This document shows, piece by piece, positions 26,282 through 33,262 of a DNA stretch of 64,000 nt. A model generated the notes under the pieces. It saw only the letters and a program-made list of their open reading frames with translations. It was not told where the DNA came from and did not search any database. Both the position numbers and the translations under genes were made by a program. Numbering within the stretch: position 1 is the stretch's first letter; every line of letters starts with the position of its first letter. The stretch comes from Bifidobacterium ramosum (GTDB lineage: Bacteria; Actinomycetota; Actinomycetes; Actinomycetales; Bifidobacteriaceae). The stretch covers positions 92,895-156,894 of the forward strand of contig NZ_WBSM01000009.1 in the NCBI RefSeq assembly GCF_009299505.1, read 5' to 3'.

Positions 26282-27559
26282 ATGGCAAAGCAACGTGGCA
26301 TGAAGGGTCTGGGCACCGTCTACCAGACGAAGAACAACGGCAAGGACGTGTGGTGCGCGGCGATGACGCTGACGGTGGACGGGAAGCAGAGGAAGATCCG
26401 CGGGTATGGGGACACGCCCGTGAAGGCCATGGAGCGGAGGGCCGAGAATCTGTCCCGGCTGGTCAGCCGGGGATTGGAGCGGCCGCAGACCCCGACGATG
26501 GACGAGTTCACGGCGCGGTACCTCGGCCACTATTCGGAGGCGGAGATCCGGGAGCATTCGAAGCGCAAGAAGAAGGAGACGTTCAATCACTGGATCCTGC
26601 CAGCGATGGGCAAGAAGCGTGTCGGCGACGTCACTGACGCGGACGCGGTGCGGGTCATCGAGGCTTGCCCGTATCCGAGCGTGAGGGTCGCGATACACAA
26701 GGAGCTGACGGCGATCTTCACCTACGCCGTCGATACGAAGGTGCTGGGGCACAGCCCGATGGCGTTGGTCAAGAAGCCCAAGTACGTTCCGGAGCGCAGG
26801 GAGCTGGTGGAGAGGACTGCGGACGCGCATCTGGAGCTGGTCGGCGGTCTGCTGGACTGGCTGGAAAGGCCGGAGTGCCCGTACCACGACGACTACCCGC
26901 GCGTGCTGATGATGATGCTGGGTCTGCGCAGCGCCGAGCTGCTGGGATTGGAATGGTCGTGCTTCACGAACCTGCGGGCGAGGAAAGGCCAGCCGGCCAC
27001 CGTGGAGATCCGTCAGGTGCTGGAGCGTCACGACCCGAAGACAAGCGGGCTGAGCGGCTGGTACCTGAGGCCGGGCGCGAAGAGCGACGCCGGTCATCGG
27101 ACGATACCCCTGCCCGAACGGTGGCGGAAGGCCCTGCTGGGCCTCCAGCTGGATCAGGAGATGCACCGCAACGGTCATCGGCACGGCGAGTACGTCTGGG
27201 AGAGGGATTGCGTGTGGCTGGACGCGAAGGGTCATGTGCTGCGTCCGTCGAAGCACCGCCAGCTTTGGTACGAGCTGCTGGAGGCGTACATCAACCAACT
27301 GCCCCATCAGATGAACAACGACAAGCCCGTGCTCCGGTTCAGCAGCGAGGAGGAGCGCAAGGCTTGGCGGAAGAGCTGGAACCCGCACACGTCCCGAAAC
27401 CTGTGCGCCACGGCGATGGCTCAGAGCGGCGTCCCCATCGAGACCGCCCAGAAGATCCTCGGCCACTCCTCGAACGTGATGACGGCGTACTACACCGTCC
27501 AGACCCTCGGGATGAAGAGCGAGGCCGTTGAGAGTCTGGCCGGGGCCTTTTCGGTCTGA
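26282..27559 (+). CDS. Tyrosine-recombinase integrase
   Basis: A 425-residue phage-type integrase that would integrate and excise the element. Residues about 10-65 form an AP2-like arm-binding domain (VYQTKNNGKDVWCAAMTL); a SAM-like core-binding domain follows. The catalytic domain shows Arg in GLRSAELLGLEW, His-x-x-Arg in HTSRNLCATAMA, His in LGHSS and the Tyr in MTAYYTV. The gene lies 98 bp from the tRNA-Ala 3' end and points into the element, the usual arrangement. It ends convergent with rep; the 250-bp gap holds GC-rich sequence with three CGGGGCACCGG-like repeats. Confidence 0.93.
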   Translation: MAKQRGMKGLGTVYQTKNNGKDVWCAAMTLTVDGKQRKIRGYGDTPVKAMERRAENLSRLVSRGLERPQTPTMDEFTARYLGHYSEAEIREHSKRKKKETFNHWILPAMGKKRVGDVTDADAVRVIEACPYPSVRVAIHKELTAIFTYAVDTKVLGHSPMALVKKPKYVPERRELVERTADAHLELVGGLLDWLERPECPYHDDYPRVLMMMLGLRSAELLGLEWSCFTNLRARKGQPATVEIRQVLERHDPKTSGLSGWYLRPGAKSDAGHRTIPLPERWRKALLGLQLDQEMHRNGHRHGEYVWERDCVWLDAKGHVLRPSKHRQLWYELLEAYINQLPHQMNNDKPVLRFSSEEERKAWRKSWNPHTSRNLCATAMAQSGVPIETAQKILGHSSNVMTAYYTVQTLGMKSEAVESLAGAFSV

Positions 27560-27812
27560 TCCCGTCGTGGTACGAGCGCGGTACGCGACGCAACCCCGCA
27601 CCGCGCCGCTCCGTCACGTCGGCACGTCGGGGCACCGGGCCGGGGGCAACGCGCGTCCGGCACGTTCCCGAGCGCTACGCCTTGCAAGCGGCGGCTCCGC
27701 GTCGGGGCACCGGACGGCGCGTCACACCACCGGCCTGTCACATCCCGGCACCGAGGCACCGGGCGGCGGGCACTTTCGCACGGCGTACCGCTACGGCCCG
27801 TACCACGGGGTT

Positions 27813-29132
27813 TCAGAAGTCCTTCAGATCCTCCATCAGGGAGTTCTCCCATTCCCCGTCCTGCTCCATCGTTTCCTGACGCCCGTCAAGGGCTTCCTGA
27901 CGTTCGATGATGTGGTGGCGTATCATCTCATCGGTCATGCCGACTTCCTCCATCATGCCGATGATGCTTTCCGTCTCGGGCAATCCATCCCACCACGTCG
28001 GCCCATCGATCTTTTCAAAGCGCACGGTGTCCAGATCGTCGTCCAGCGTGACGCGAACTGTGGTGATGCGCCCCAGTACCGATGCCGAGCGGTTTTTCAG
28101 ATCCGACTCGTCGTAGCAATCGCGTATCCCGACGTTCGACGTGAACACGATGCGGTCGAAGAAGGCGAAACCGTTCGCGTACCTCGCCGTGAGCTGGGTT
28201 TGCGGCTCCCCCTCCCAGAACTCGAGGAGCTGGGACATGCCGGGTTTTTTGTCGCGGTTGAATTCGTTCCAGATCAGCGTGCGCTGCTGGTCGTACATAT
28301 CCCATGGATGCCATGTCCCATCCGGCCCGCGATTCGGCACGATGTAGAACGGCAGCTTGCGACGCTTGGCGTATGCCTTCGCGTAGAGGCTTTTGCCCAC
28401 GCGCCCGTCTCCGATGAGATACAGCATCTGCACGTCCCGGTAGCTGTTGGAGCGCTCGTATTGCCCGGCGGCGTATGCGTCTTTCAGCTCCTTTGCGTAG
28501 GGGGCGAGATCCACATTCTGGGCGATCAGCGTCAAGGGGTTCGTGCCGTCGAATGCGGTTTGCCGGGCGGCCTGCCTGTCGGTCAGATCCGTGCGCTTGC
28601 CTTGGCCGTCGAACGAGAATCCCTCGCTTTGCCAAGGACCTGCGATACGGGTGTCGAGTTTCGAGCAGTACCGGGCGACGGCCTCCTTCCCGCGTTGCAC
28701 GTTGTCGATATGGGCCTGCGTGGGAAACAGCTTCGCGAAAGACCCCATGCGCATCTGAGGCGTATAGAAGCAAAAATGATAGTGCTGAAGCCCCTGGTAC
28801 AACCCATCGGTTCCGTACAGCCATTGGACGGGGTTCCCTTCCGGATCCACGGTTCCCTCCGGCGCTTTCGGACGGTTCCCCTCGTTCTCTTCGAAGCGCT
28901 TGCCGGTGCCCTCCTCCATCTGGCCTATGTATGACCATCCGGGGCGTTTCGCGACGTCGGTCAGTATCGTCGGGTCACGATTCACGTACTTCGCGGGGAT
29001 GGTGACCATCCAGCATCTCGAACGGGGATGCGCGGCAATGTTGTTCAGCTTGCGCACCTTTTCCTTGTCCGGGTAGCGGATCTTGCGGACGAACGAGATA
29101 GTCTTCCCGGTGTCGGTGGATATGTCCGTCAT
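27813..29132 (-). CDS. rep: CRESS-like Rep: HUH endonuclease plus SF3 helicase
   Basis: A 439-residue replication initiator. The N-terminal HUH nuclease shows motif I CWMVTI (40-45), motif II HYHFCF (117-122, metal-binding His pair) and motif III YCSK (155-158, a single catalytic Tyr and a Lys). The superfamily 3 helicase shows Walker A GDGRVGKS (241-248), Walker B LIWNEF (286-291) and motif C VFTSN with Asn333. This combination is that of CRESS-DNA virus Reps and the bacterial pCRESS-type plasmids, including one known from Bifidobacterium. It would nick its origin and unwind DNA for rolling-circle replication. GGAAGGAAAACGAC precedes the ATG. Confidence 0.88.
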   Translation of the reverse strand: MTDISTDTGKTISFVRKIRYPDKEKVRKLNNIAAHPRSRCWMVTIPAKYVNRDPTILTDVAKRPGWSYIGQMEEGTGKRFEENEGNRPKAPEGTVDPEGNPVQWLYGTDGLYQGLQHYHFCFYTPQMRMGSFAKLFPTQAHIDNVQRGKEAVARYCSKLDTRIAGPWQSEGFSFDGQGKRTDLTDRQAARQTAFDGTNPLTLIAQNVDLAPYAKELKDAYAAGQYERSNSYRDVQMLYLIGDGRVGKSLYAKAYAKRRKLPFYIVPNRGPDGTWHPWDMYDQQRTLIWNEFNRDKKPGMSQLLEFWEGEPQTQLTARYANGFAFFDRIVFTSNVGIRDCYDESDLKNRSASVLGRITTVRVTLDDDLDTVRFEKIDGPTWWDGLPETESIIGMMEEVGMTDEMIRHHIIERQEALDGRQETMEQDGEWENSLMEDLKDF

Positions 29133-29172
29133 GTCGTTTTCCTTCCCGCCCCGTGGAGTTGCCGCTTCACGG

Positions 29173-29375
29173 GGCGTTTTTGTCACAGAAGTGGATTTGT
29201 CACAGAGGTGGAACTGTTTTGTCACAGAAGTTGGAATGGCCCGCGAGGCCAATGTTTCCAACGGTTTTGAGGTTTTGTCACAGAAGTTCCCCTATAGTAC
29301 TGGCGCTCGGCCGCATTCGCGGCCTCCCGTCTGCGCCCCCCTTCGGGGGCTTGACCCCCGCGCGAGCGCGGGGGC
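29173..29375. other. Candidate rolling-circle origin of the element (iterons and hairpins)
   Basis: Directly upstream of rep. Four direct repeats TTTGTCACAGAAGT (variants) start near 29178, 29197, 29218 and 29274, the last running into CCCCTATAGTACTGG. Then follow hairpins GGCCGC/GCGGCC (29309-29324), GCCCCCC/GGGGGC (29334-29349) and CCCCGCGCGAGCGCGGGG (29356-29373). Iterons beside a rep gene plus strong hairpins are typical of plasmid replication origins. The exact nick site is not determined; TATAGTAC is a candidate only. Confidence 0.6.
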
Positions 29376-29394
29376 CAGCCGGGGAACTTCTTCG

Positions 29395-29592
29395 CTACCG
29401 CCCCTGCCGGTAGGACGCACGCCACGAGAGCGCGTCCGCGAGCCGATACCAATACCGGCCCGAGGCTCGTTTCACCGACTCGCGGAAGACCCCGCGCGAG
29501 GTCAGGTAGGCCACGGTCGAGTCGGAGCATTCCCCCAACGCGGCCATGTCGGATTGTGAGATGTATGGTTCCCCGTCAATCAGTCGCATCAT
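29395..29592 (-). CDS. Small helix-turn-helix protein (excisionase-like)
   Basis: A 65-residue protein. Residues about 9-55 (YISQSDMAALGECSDSTV... GRYWYRLADAL) look like a winged helix-turn-helix of the MerR/excisionase type, with the SDMAALGEC recognition region and a GRYWYR wing. GGGGAGGTGAG precedes the ATG pair. It overlaps the upstream membrane-protein gene by 17 bp. It could be the excision factor or an operon/rep regulator, since the origin region lies just beyond. Confidence 0.6.
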   Translation of the reverse strand: MMRLIDGEPYISQSDMAALGECSDSTVAYLTSRGVFRESVKRASGRYWYRLADALSWRASYRQGR

Positions 29593-29746
29593 CGTTCTCA
29601 CCTCCCCTCATTGCTCGTTCCCGTTCGCGATCGTGGTTCCAAGCTTCGGTCAGTTCGCGGGCGAAGATACCCACAAAAAGGGCGACGGCCACGCTCCATA
29701 CCGGCGCGCTCGTGGACGTGGCCCATTCCAGCAGTTCATGCATCAT
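29576..29746 (-). CDS. Small single-helix membrane protein of the element
   Basis: A 56-residue protein: one hydrophobic helix (residues about 12-27, TSAPVWSVAVALFVGIFA) and then a highly charged tail (HDRERERAMRGG). The start ATG overlaps the stop of the gene before it and its end overlaps the next gene, so translation is probably coupled. No family recognised. Small membrane proteins are common in rolling-circle and inovirus-like elements, but there is no further evidence for a coat protein. Confidence 0.55.
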   Translation of the reverse strand: MMHELLEWATSTSAPVWSVAVALFVGIFARELTEAWNHDRERERAMRGGENDDATD

Positions 29747-30059
29747 CGGGCCGTCTTCCCGTCTTGCGCAGCCCGCGCCTCGGCGCGTTCCCGTTTCCAT
29801 CGCTGGTAGCCGTCCTGAGAGACCTCGATACGGCCCGCACGCGCGGATCCATCTCCTCCTCCGTCCAGTCCTCCAGCTTGTCGGAGTTCGTCACGTCCAG
29901 CGGTTTCTGCTGGGCCTGCAACCGGGCCAGTTCCCGGCGTATCGCTAGATCCACCATCTTCGAGATGGTCATGCCCGGCGTCGCCGCCGCCCACATCCGC
30001 AAAGCCGAATACACCCCCGGCTCCAGCCAAGCCTTCACGGCCCGTTTCCTTCCGCTCAT
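29736..30059 (-). CDS. Ribbon-helix-helix-like DNA-binding protein of the element
   Basis: A 107-residue protein. Residues about 7-46 (VKAWLEPGVYSALRMWAAA...TISKMVDLAIRRELA) have the beta-strand, helix, helix pattern of ribbon-helix-helix repressors or plasmid copy-control/relaxosome proteins. AAGGAGACTCCGCT precedes the ATG. The last 35 residues look less protein-like than the alternative frame at the same place, so a frameshift or programmed slip near 29830 is possible. It overlaps the next gene by a few bases. Confidence 0.6.
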   Translation of the reverse strand: MSGRKRAVKAWLEPGVYSALRMWAAATPGMTISKMVDLAIRRELARLQAQQKPLDVTNSDKLEDWTEEEMDPRVRAVSRSLRTATSDGNGNAPRRGLRKTGRRPDDA

Positions 30060-30150
30060 AGCGGAGTCTCCTTCCGTCCATCCAAAGCATCAGCCAAACC
30101 GTCAGGCCCAGCTGAAACGTCACATCCAATGCGAGGAACGCGAGTATCAT
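29743..30150 (-). CDS. Overlapping ORF: membrane helix at start, plausible coding tail
   Basis: A 135-residue frame. Its ATG overlaps the upstream stop (ATGA) after GGGAGGC, the hallmark of translational coupling. Residues 1-25 (MILAFLALDVTFQLGLTVWL) form a membrane helix, then RRLRYERKE. The rest runs through the whole RHH gene in another frame; the middle is Gly-rich like a shadow frame, but the last 28 residues (EVSQDGYQRWKRERAEA) look genuinely coding. Either a short membrane protein with a chance long extension, or two genes joined by a frameshift. Confidence 0.4.
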   Translation of the reverse strand: MILAFLALDVTFQLGLTVWLMLWMDGRRLRYERKETGREGLAGAGGVFGFADVGGGDAGHDHLEDGGSSDTPGTGPVAGPAETAGRDELRQAGGLDGGGDGSARAGRIEVSQDGYQRWKRERAEARAAQDGKTAR

Positions 30151-30512
30151 CGGGAAGCCTCCCATCGCATCTCGCGGATTTCCTCGCGTTTCTCCTGCCG
30201 CCATTCACGCTCGATCTGCTCGGCGAGTGAATCGCGGGTTTCGCCATCGGTCAGCATCTGCTCCTGCATGCGGCGGATCTCGGTCATGCCACGGCGCATC
30301 AGACCGACGTTGAAGGCGATCGCCACGGGGTCGAAAAGCACGCCATCGGCAATGCAGGCATCGAGGGGGCGAAGCCCAGCAGGCCCCCACAAACCTTCCA
30401 CGGCAACGGGCTTGTTGCCGAAATAGGCCCACAGCCGGGTGTACTCGGGCAGATCCATGCCCGTGCCTTGCAGGGCCTCAGCCAGAGGCACAACGCCATC
30501 GGGAATAGCCAT
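30147..30512 (-). CDS. Hypothetical protein of the integrated element
   Basis: A 121-residue protein with no recognised domain. The N-terminal half (PLAEALQGTGMDLPEYTRLWAYFGNKPVAVEGLW) is mixed; residues about 75-121 are very rich in Arg, Glu and Met and probably form a long amphipathic helix or coiled coil. The second of two ATGs is used because AAGGAGCTG then has good spacing. It is followed by a coupled ATGA start. The middle could contain a hydrophobic interaction patch (ACIADGVLFDPVAIAFNVGL). Confidence 0.55.
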   Translation of the reverse strand: MAIPDGVVPLAEALQGTGMDLPEYTRLWAYFGNKPVAVEGLWGPAGLRPLDACIADGVLFDPVAIAFNVGLMRRGMTEIRRMQEQMLTDGETRDSLAEQIEREWRQEKREEIREMRWEASR

Positions 30513-30585
30513 CATCAGCTCCTTCCAACGGGGAGGGGGCCAGCCGACCACCAATCAAGACCGCCCCCCCTCAAATCGGATTCCG

Positions 30586-30951
30586 TCACTTGCCGGGGTT
30601 CGCATCCACAGGAGCGAGATCCTCGACGATCACCGACCACGCGAGCCGATTCGAGCGATTGACGTAGGGCGTGAGAATGACACGCCCCGTGGGCTTGAGT
30701 TCGACCAACTGCGGCCAATCCCTCACGCTGAAGGACTTGACGGACACGTTCTGAACGACGGCCCACGAGCCATCCTTCTGAAGCGCCTTCACGGCGAGGT
30801 TGCCGAGCTGATGAACCTCCTTGCCCTCGTACAGCTTGGGCTTGTCGCCATCCATCTGGACGGGCGCATCAGCGCAGGACGCAAGGGCGATGAAACGGAG
30901 AGCAGTAGCGACCTCGGTAGCGGAGGAGGTCAGGCGAGAGAAGCTTGCCAT
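30586..30951 (-). CDS. Hypothetical protein, possible ssDNA-binding protein
   Basis: A 121-residue protein, first gene of the element's operon. The C-terminal two thirds are rich in predicted beta strands (KLYEGKEVHQLGNLAVKALQ, VVQNVSVKSFSV, GRVILTPYVNRSNRLAWSVIVEDL). Size, strand pattern and position in a rolling-circle replicon resemble small single-strand-binding proteins of filamentous phages, but no specific motif proves it. AAAGGTG precedes ATG 30951. About 170 bp of AT-richer leader with small hairpins (31063-31090) lies upstream and should hold the operon promoter. Confidence 0.5.
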   Translation of the reverse strand: MASFSRLTSSATEVATALRFIALASCADAPVQMDGDKPKLYEGKEVHQLGNLAVKALQKDGSWAVVQNVSVKSFSVRDWPQLVELKPTGRVILTPYVNRSNRLAWSVIVEDLAPVDANPGK

Positions 30952-31223
30952 GGTAGACACCTTTCTGTTCTGTGTACGCCTACGGGCGTTTCCCGTATGA
31001 CACTTGGGGAATATCGGAGAGAGGCGTATTCCGAAAACCCCGGTACAACGAGGAAAACGCCAAAATCCGCCCTTCGACGGACGGATTTCGGAAATGTGAG
31101 ATACATCACACAAATTCAAAAACGACGGCCTCGCGGGCCAACGCTACGCGCAAAATCAGACGTTCATAGGGTCGTTTTGTATTCTGATACGCCGAAAAGC
31201 CGCGTCATTGCAACAAATCATCA

Positions 31224-31241
31224 GAACCCGGCATGCTCCAC
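31224..31241. other. attR (attachment site, right)
   Basis: Exact copy of the tRNA-Ala 3' end without the rest of the tRNA. Immediately beyond lies a hairpin (CCCCGGAATCGCAAGG...GGGG, 31255-31279) nearly identical to the one after tRNA-Ala at 26198, the presumed original tRNA terminator. Confidence 0.85.
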
Positions 31242-31344
31242 GTCACCGATCAGGACCCCGGAATCGCAAGGTTTCGGGGTCCTGTTGTTTACCGCGGACG
31301 TTGCCGGCACTGTTGCCGTTATCGTCACTGTCTGGCCGTCGTCC

Positions 31345-31428
31345 TTTCCGAGTCGTCCTTTCCGAGTCATCCCTTCCGAGTCATCCCTTCCGAGTCATCC
31401 CTTCCGAGTCATCCCTCCAGAGTCGGCC
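31345..31428. repeat. Tandem 14-bp repeat, six units
   Basis: Six head-to-tail copies of CTTCCGAGTCATCC or variants (31345, 31359, 31373, 31387, 31401, 31415), the last one degenerate. It lies between attR and the IS element. No ORF of note uses it; a slippage-prone minisatellite. Confidence 0.85.
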
Positions 31429-31460
31429 CTCCTGCGTCGGCCCACTCCGCCTCATCCTTA

Positions 31461-32830
31461 GGGTTAAGTAAAGAAACGTGGGTCTTATCCGCGCGTGTCA
31501 TCGCGTGGCGTGGATTATTTTGAGCGTCCTGCCCATCCTTTTCTGATGCCGAATCCGTTCTCGTAGGCATTGATGCCGGTGTCGGGCAGTTGCACCGCGG
31601 TCAGGGTGCCGGGCGTCGGTCCGTTGTCCTCGACCGGCTCCTTTCCGACCGTCTTCCAGTGCGCGGGGGTGACGAACGATTCCGGGTCGGGATGCTCGGC
31701 GAGCATGTAGACCGTCCATTCGCAGCATCGTTTCATGTGCGCCTCGGATAGTCCCCGGTGATGGTCGAGCGTGCGTTTGACGACGGCGTTGACGCCGCCC
31801 TCCAACTGGTTCGTGGTCGACGGCGGCGAATCGCCGTCCCTGACGATGTCGGGGTCGAGGAACGCGAACAGCATCCCATCCCGGTTGAGTTTGACCAGCC
31901 GGAAGTAGGCGCGGCGCAGGCGTTCGTGCGTCCACCACCACTTGCGCCCGTTCACGCGCATGGGATCCTGTTTGGCGGTGGTGCGCTCCTTGAGATAGTC
32001 GCCGTGCTCCGCGTGCCATGCGTTGAGGTCCGTGAGCCATATGGCGGCCTCGTCGGCGGTCCTCACCCTGGTGAGCCCGCGGGCGAGCCTGAGCAGTGCT
32101 TTTCCCGCTTCGCTCTTGGGTTTGTTCGTCAGGTCGACGCGCGTGTTGCGCAATACGTGCACGAGGCAGCGCTGCACGCGGACTCCCCTCCACCGGGTCT
32201 CGGCGGCCGCCAGACACCCCTGGCCGCCGTCGCACACCAGCATTCCCGGACGCTTCACCCCACGGAGCAGCTGCAGGTATGCCGGCTTCGTCTCCGCGGA
32301 GCACCACTGCCACTTCACGGGCCGCCCGTCGTCGCCGGTCAGGACCAGCAGGCACCAGCCGTACGGCACGTACGTGCCGTCGGCCATCACGTACCGGTGG
32401 GAACGGGAGACGCCCGGCATCCCCGGCTCCACGTTCCAGCACCACGCGATCCTGGCCGCGAACGTCTGCCGCGTGGTTCCGAGCATCGCCGCGGCCTCGC
32501 TCATGGACCGCTTGCCCGTGACCCACGCGATGAACGCGCGGAACTCCGCCATACGCGTCCGATCCTCCCGCCTCATGGTCGAGCTCAGGCGGCATGCATC
32601 GCACTTCCATCGTTGGGTACCGGCCTTCGTGAACCCCTTCTTGCGCATCGGCATACCGCACAACGGGCACTTCCTCGCCTTTGAAGACTTGTTCCTGCTC
32701 ATGGAACAAGCCAACACGAAAAGTCAAACACCCCGCGCGATTAACGCCCGGACCGTTAATCACACCCCGACACGCAAGACAGGAGAACACCTCACCCCGG
32801 ATTTAAGACCCACGTTTCTTTACTTAACCC
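31461..32830. mobile_element. IS256-family (IS1249-type) insertion sequence, complete
   Basis: 1,370 bp with exact 27-bp terminal inverted repeats (31461-31487 and 32804-32830, beginning GGGTTAAGTAAAGAAACG). It is flanked by an 8-bp target duplication CATCCTTA (31453-31460 and 32831-32838). It carries a single transposase gene. Perfect ends and duplication indicate a recent insertion. Confidence 0.93.
31515..32702 (-). CDS. IS1249-type transposase
   Basis: A 395-residue DDE transposase. N-terminal zinc ribbon CPLC...CDAC (residues about 12-37), then a helix-turn-helix (SEAAAMLGTTRQTFAARI) and the catalytic core: Asp in MADGTYV, Asp in VCDGGQG and Glu in TNQLEGGVN. Length and zinc ribbon match IS1249-like members common in bifidobacteria and corynebacteria. 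ATG 32702 is preferred; a GTG five codons upstream is possible. Confidence 0.9.
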   Translation of the reverse strand: MSRNKSSKARKCPLCGMPMRKKGFTKAGTQRWKCDACRLSSTMRREDRTRMAEFRAFIAWVTGKRSMSEAAAMLGTTRQTFAARIAWCWNVEPGMPGVSRSHRYVMADGTYVPYGWCLLVLTGDDGRPVKWQWCSAETKPAYLQLLRGVKRPGMLVCDGGQGCLAAAETRWRGVRVQRCLVHVLRNTRVDLTNKPKSEAGKALLRLARGLTRVRTADEAAIWLTDLNAWHAEHGDYLKERTTAKQDPMRVNGRKWWWTHERLRRAYFRLVKLNRDGMLFAFLDPDIVRDGDSPPSTTNQLEGGVNAVVKRTLDHHRGLSEAHMKRCCEWTVYMLAEHPDPESFVTPAHWKTVGKEPVEDNGPTPGTLTAVQLPDTGINAYENGFGIRKGWAGRSK

Positions 32831-32844
32831 CATCCTTAATCCTT

Positions 32845-32892
32845 GACGGACATACAGCCGATTCCAACAATGAAAACGGCTGTATGTACGTT
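32845..32892. repeat. Family C palindromic repeat (copy 1)
   Basis: Arms GACGGACATACAGCCG and CGGCTGTATGTACGTT. It lies 14 bp from the IS end; the IS may have jumped next to it. Between it and the aldo/keto-reductase gene I see only an orphan hairpin terminator at 33088-33113. Confidence 0.8.
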
Positions 32893-33087
32893 AACGGGGA
32901 GAAGCGGACGGCATTCACGCATCCCAAAGCAACGCTCCCCGCACAACCGTCACACGACTCCCACGCAACTCACAGAGTCCTCGCACGCGATGCCATGAGT
33001 CAGGTGGTTATATGTAGTCAACGGCCGAAAGGCCGGACACCATAACTGAAAACACCTTCTTCCTTCTTCTCCTTTCTTCTCTCCTCG

Positions 33088-33115
33088 AAAGCCCGGCCCA
33101 ACCGCCGGGCTTTTG
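33088..33115 (+). terminator. Terminator hairpin without an obvious gene
   Basis: AAAGCCCGGC / GCCGGGCTTT stem with 6-nt loop, then TTTT. No CDS on the + strand ends upstream. A second small hairpin (GGCCGAAAGGCC, 33021-33032) lies before it, so a short structured transcript from about 32950-33115 is possible. Confidence 0.5.
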
Positions 33116-33262
33116 TGGTTGCGGAACAACCGGCCAGAACCGTACGGACGTACGCACATGCGCCGCGATTTGCGTTCAAGCGCGGTTGAGGCGGTAGGGT
33201 GGAGTCATCGTGCCGCCGATGACGGCGCCTTGAATATCGCAATCGAACACAGGGGAGTGGAT

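Larger units (their letters stand above)
26167..31241. mobile_element. Integrative element with integrase and CRESS-like Rep in tRNA-Ala
   Basis: About 5.06 kb between exact 18-bp repeats GAACCCGGCATGCTCCAC at 26167-26184 (attL, in tRNA-Ala) and 31224-31241 (attR). Contents: tyrosine integrase next to attL, then convergent to it a Rep gene, an origin-like region and an operon of six small genes. No capsid, relaxase, Zot-like ATPase or conjugation gene is seen. It therefore looks like a rolling-circle plasmid that gained an integrase, or a small satellite-like element. Every gene looks intact except for one ambiguous overlapping reading frame. Confidence 0.85.

Noticed and set aside
29150..29400. 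Short ORFs inside the iteron region
   Set aside because: They translate the repeats and hairpins (TSVTKQF-like); no ribosome binding sites or conserved features.
26167..31241. Element as a complete inovirus prophage
   Set aside because: No Zot-like morphogenesis ATPase or recognisable coat gene; only Rep, integrase and small proteins are present.
31498..32790. Second frame across the IS1249-type transposase
   Set aside because: Only the 395-residue frame contains the zinc ribbon and DDE residues.
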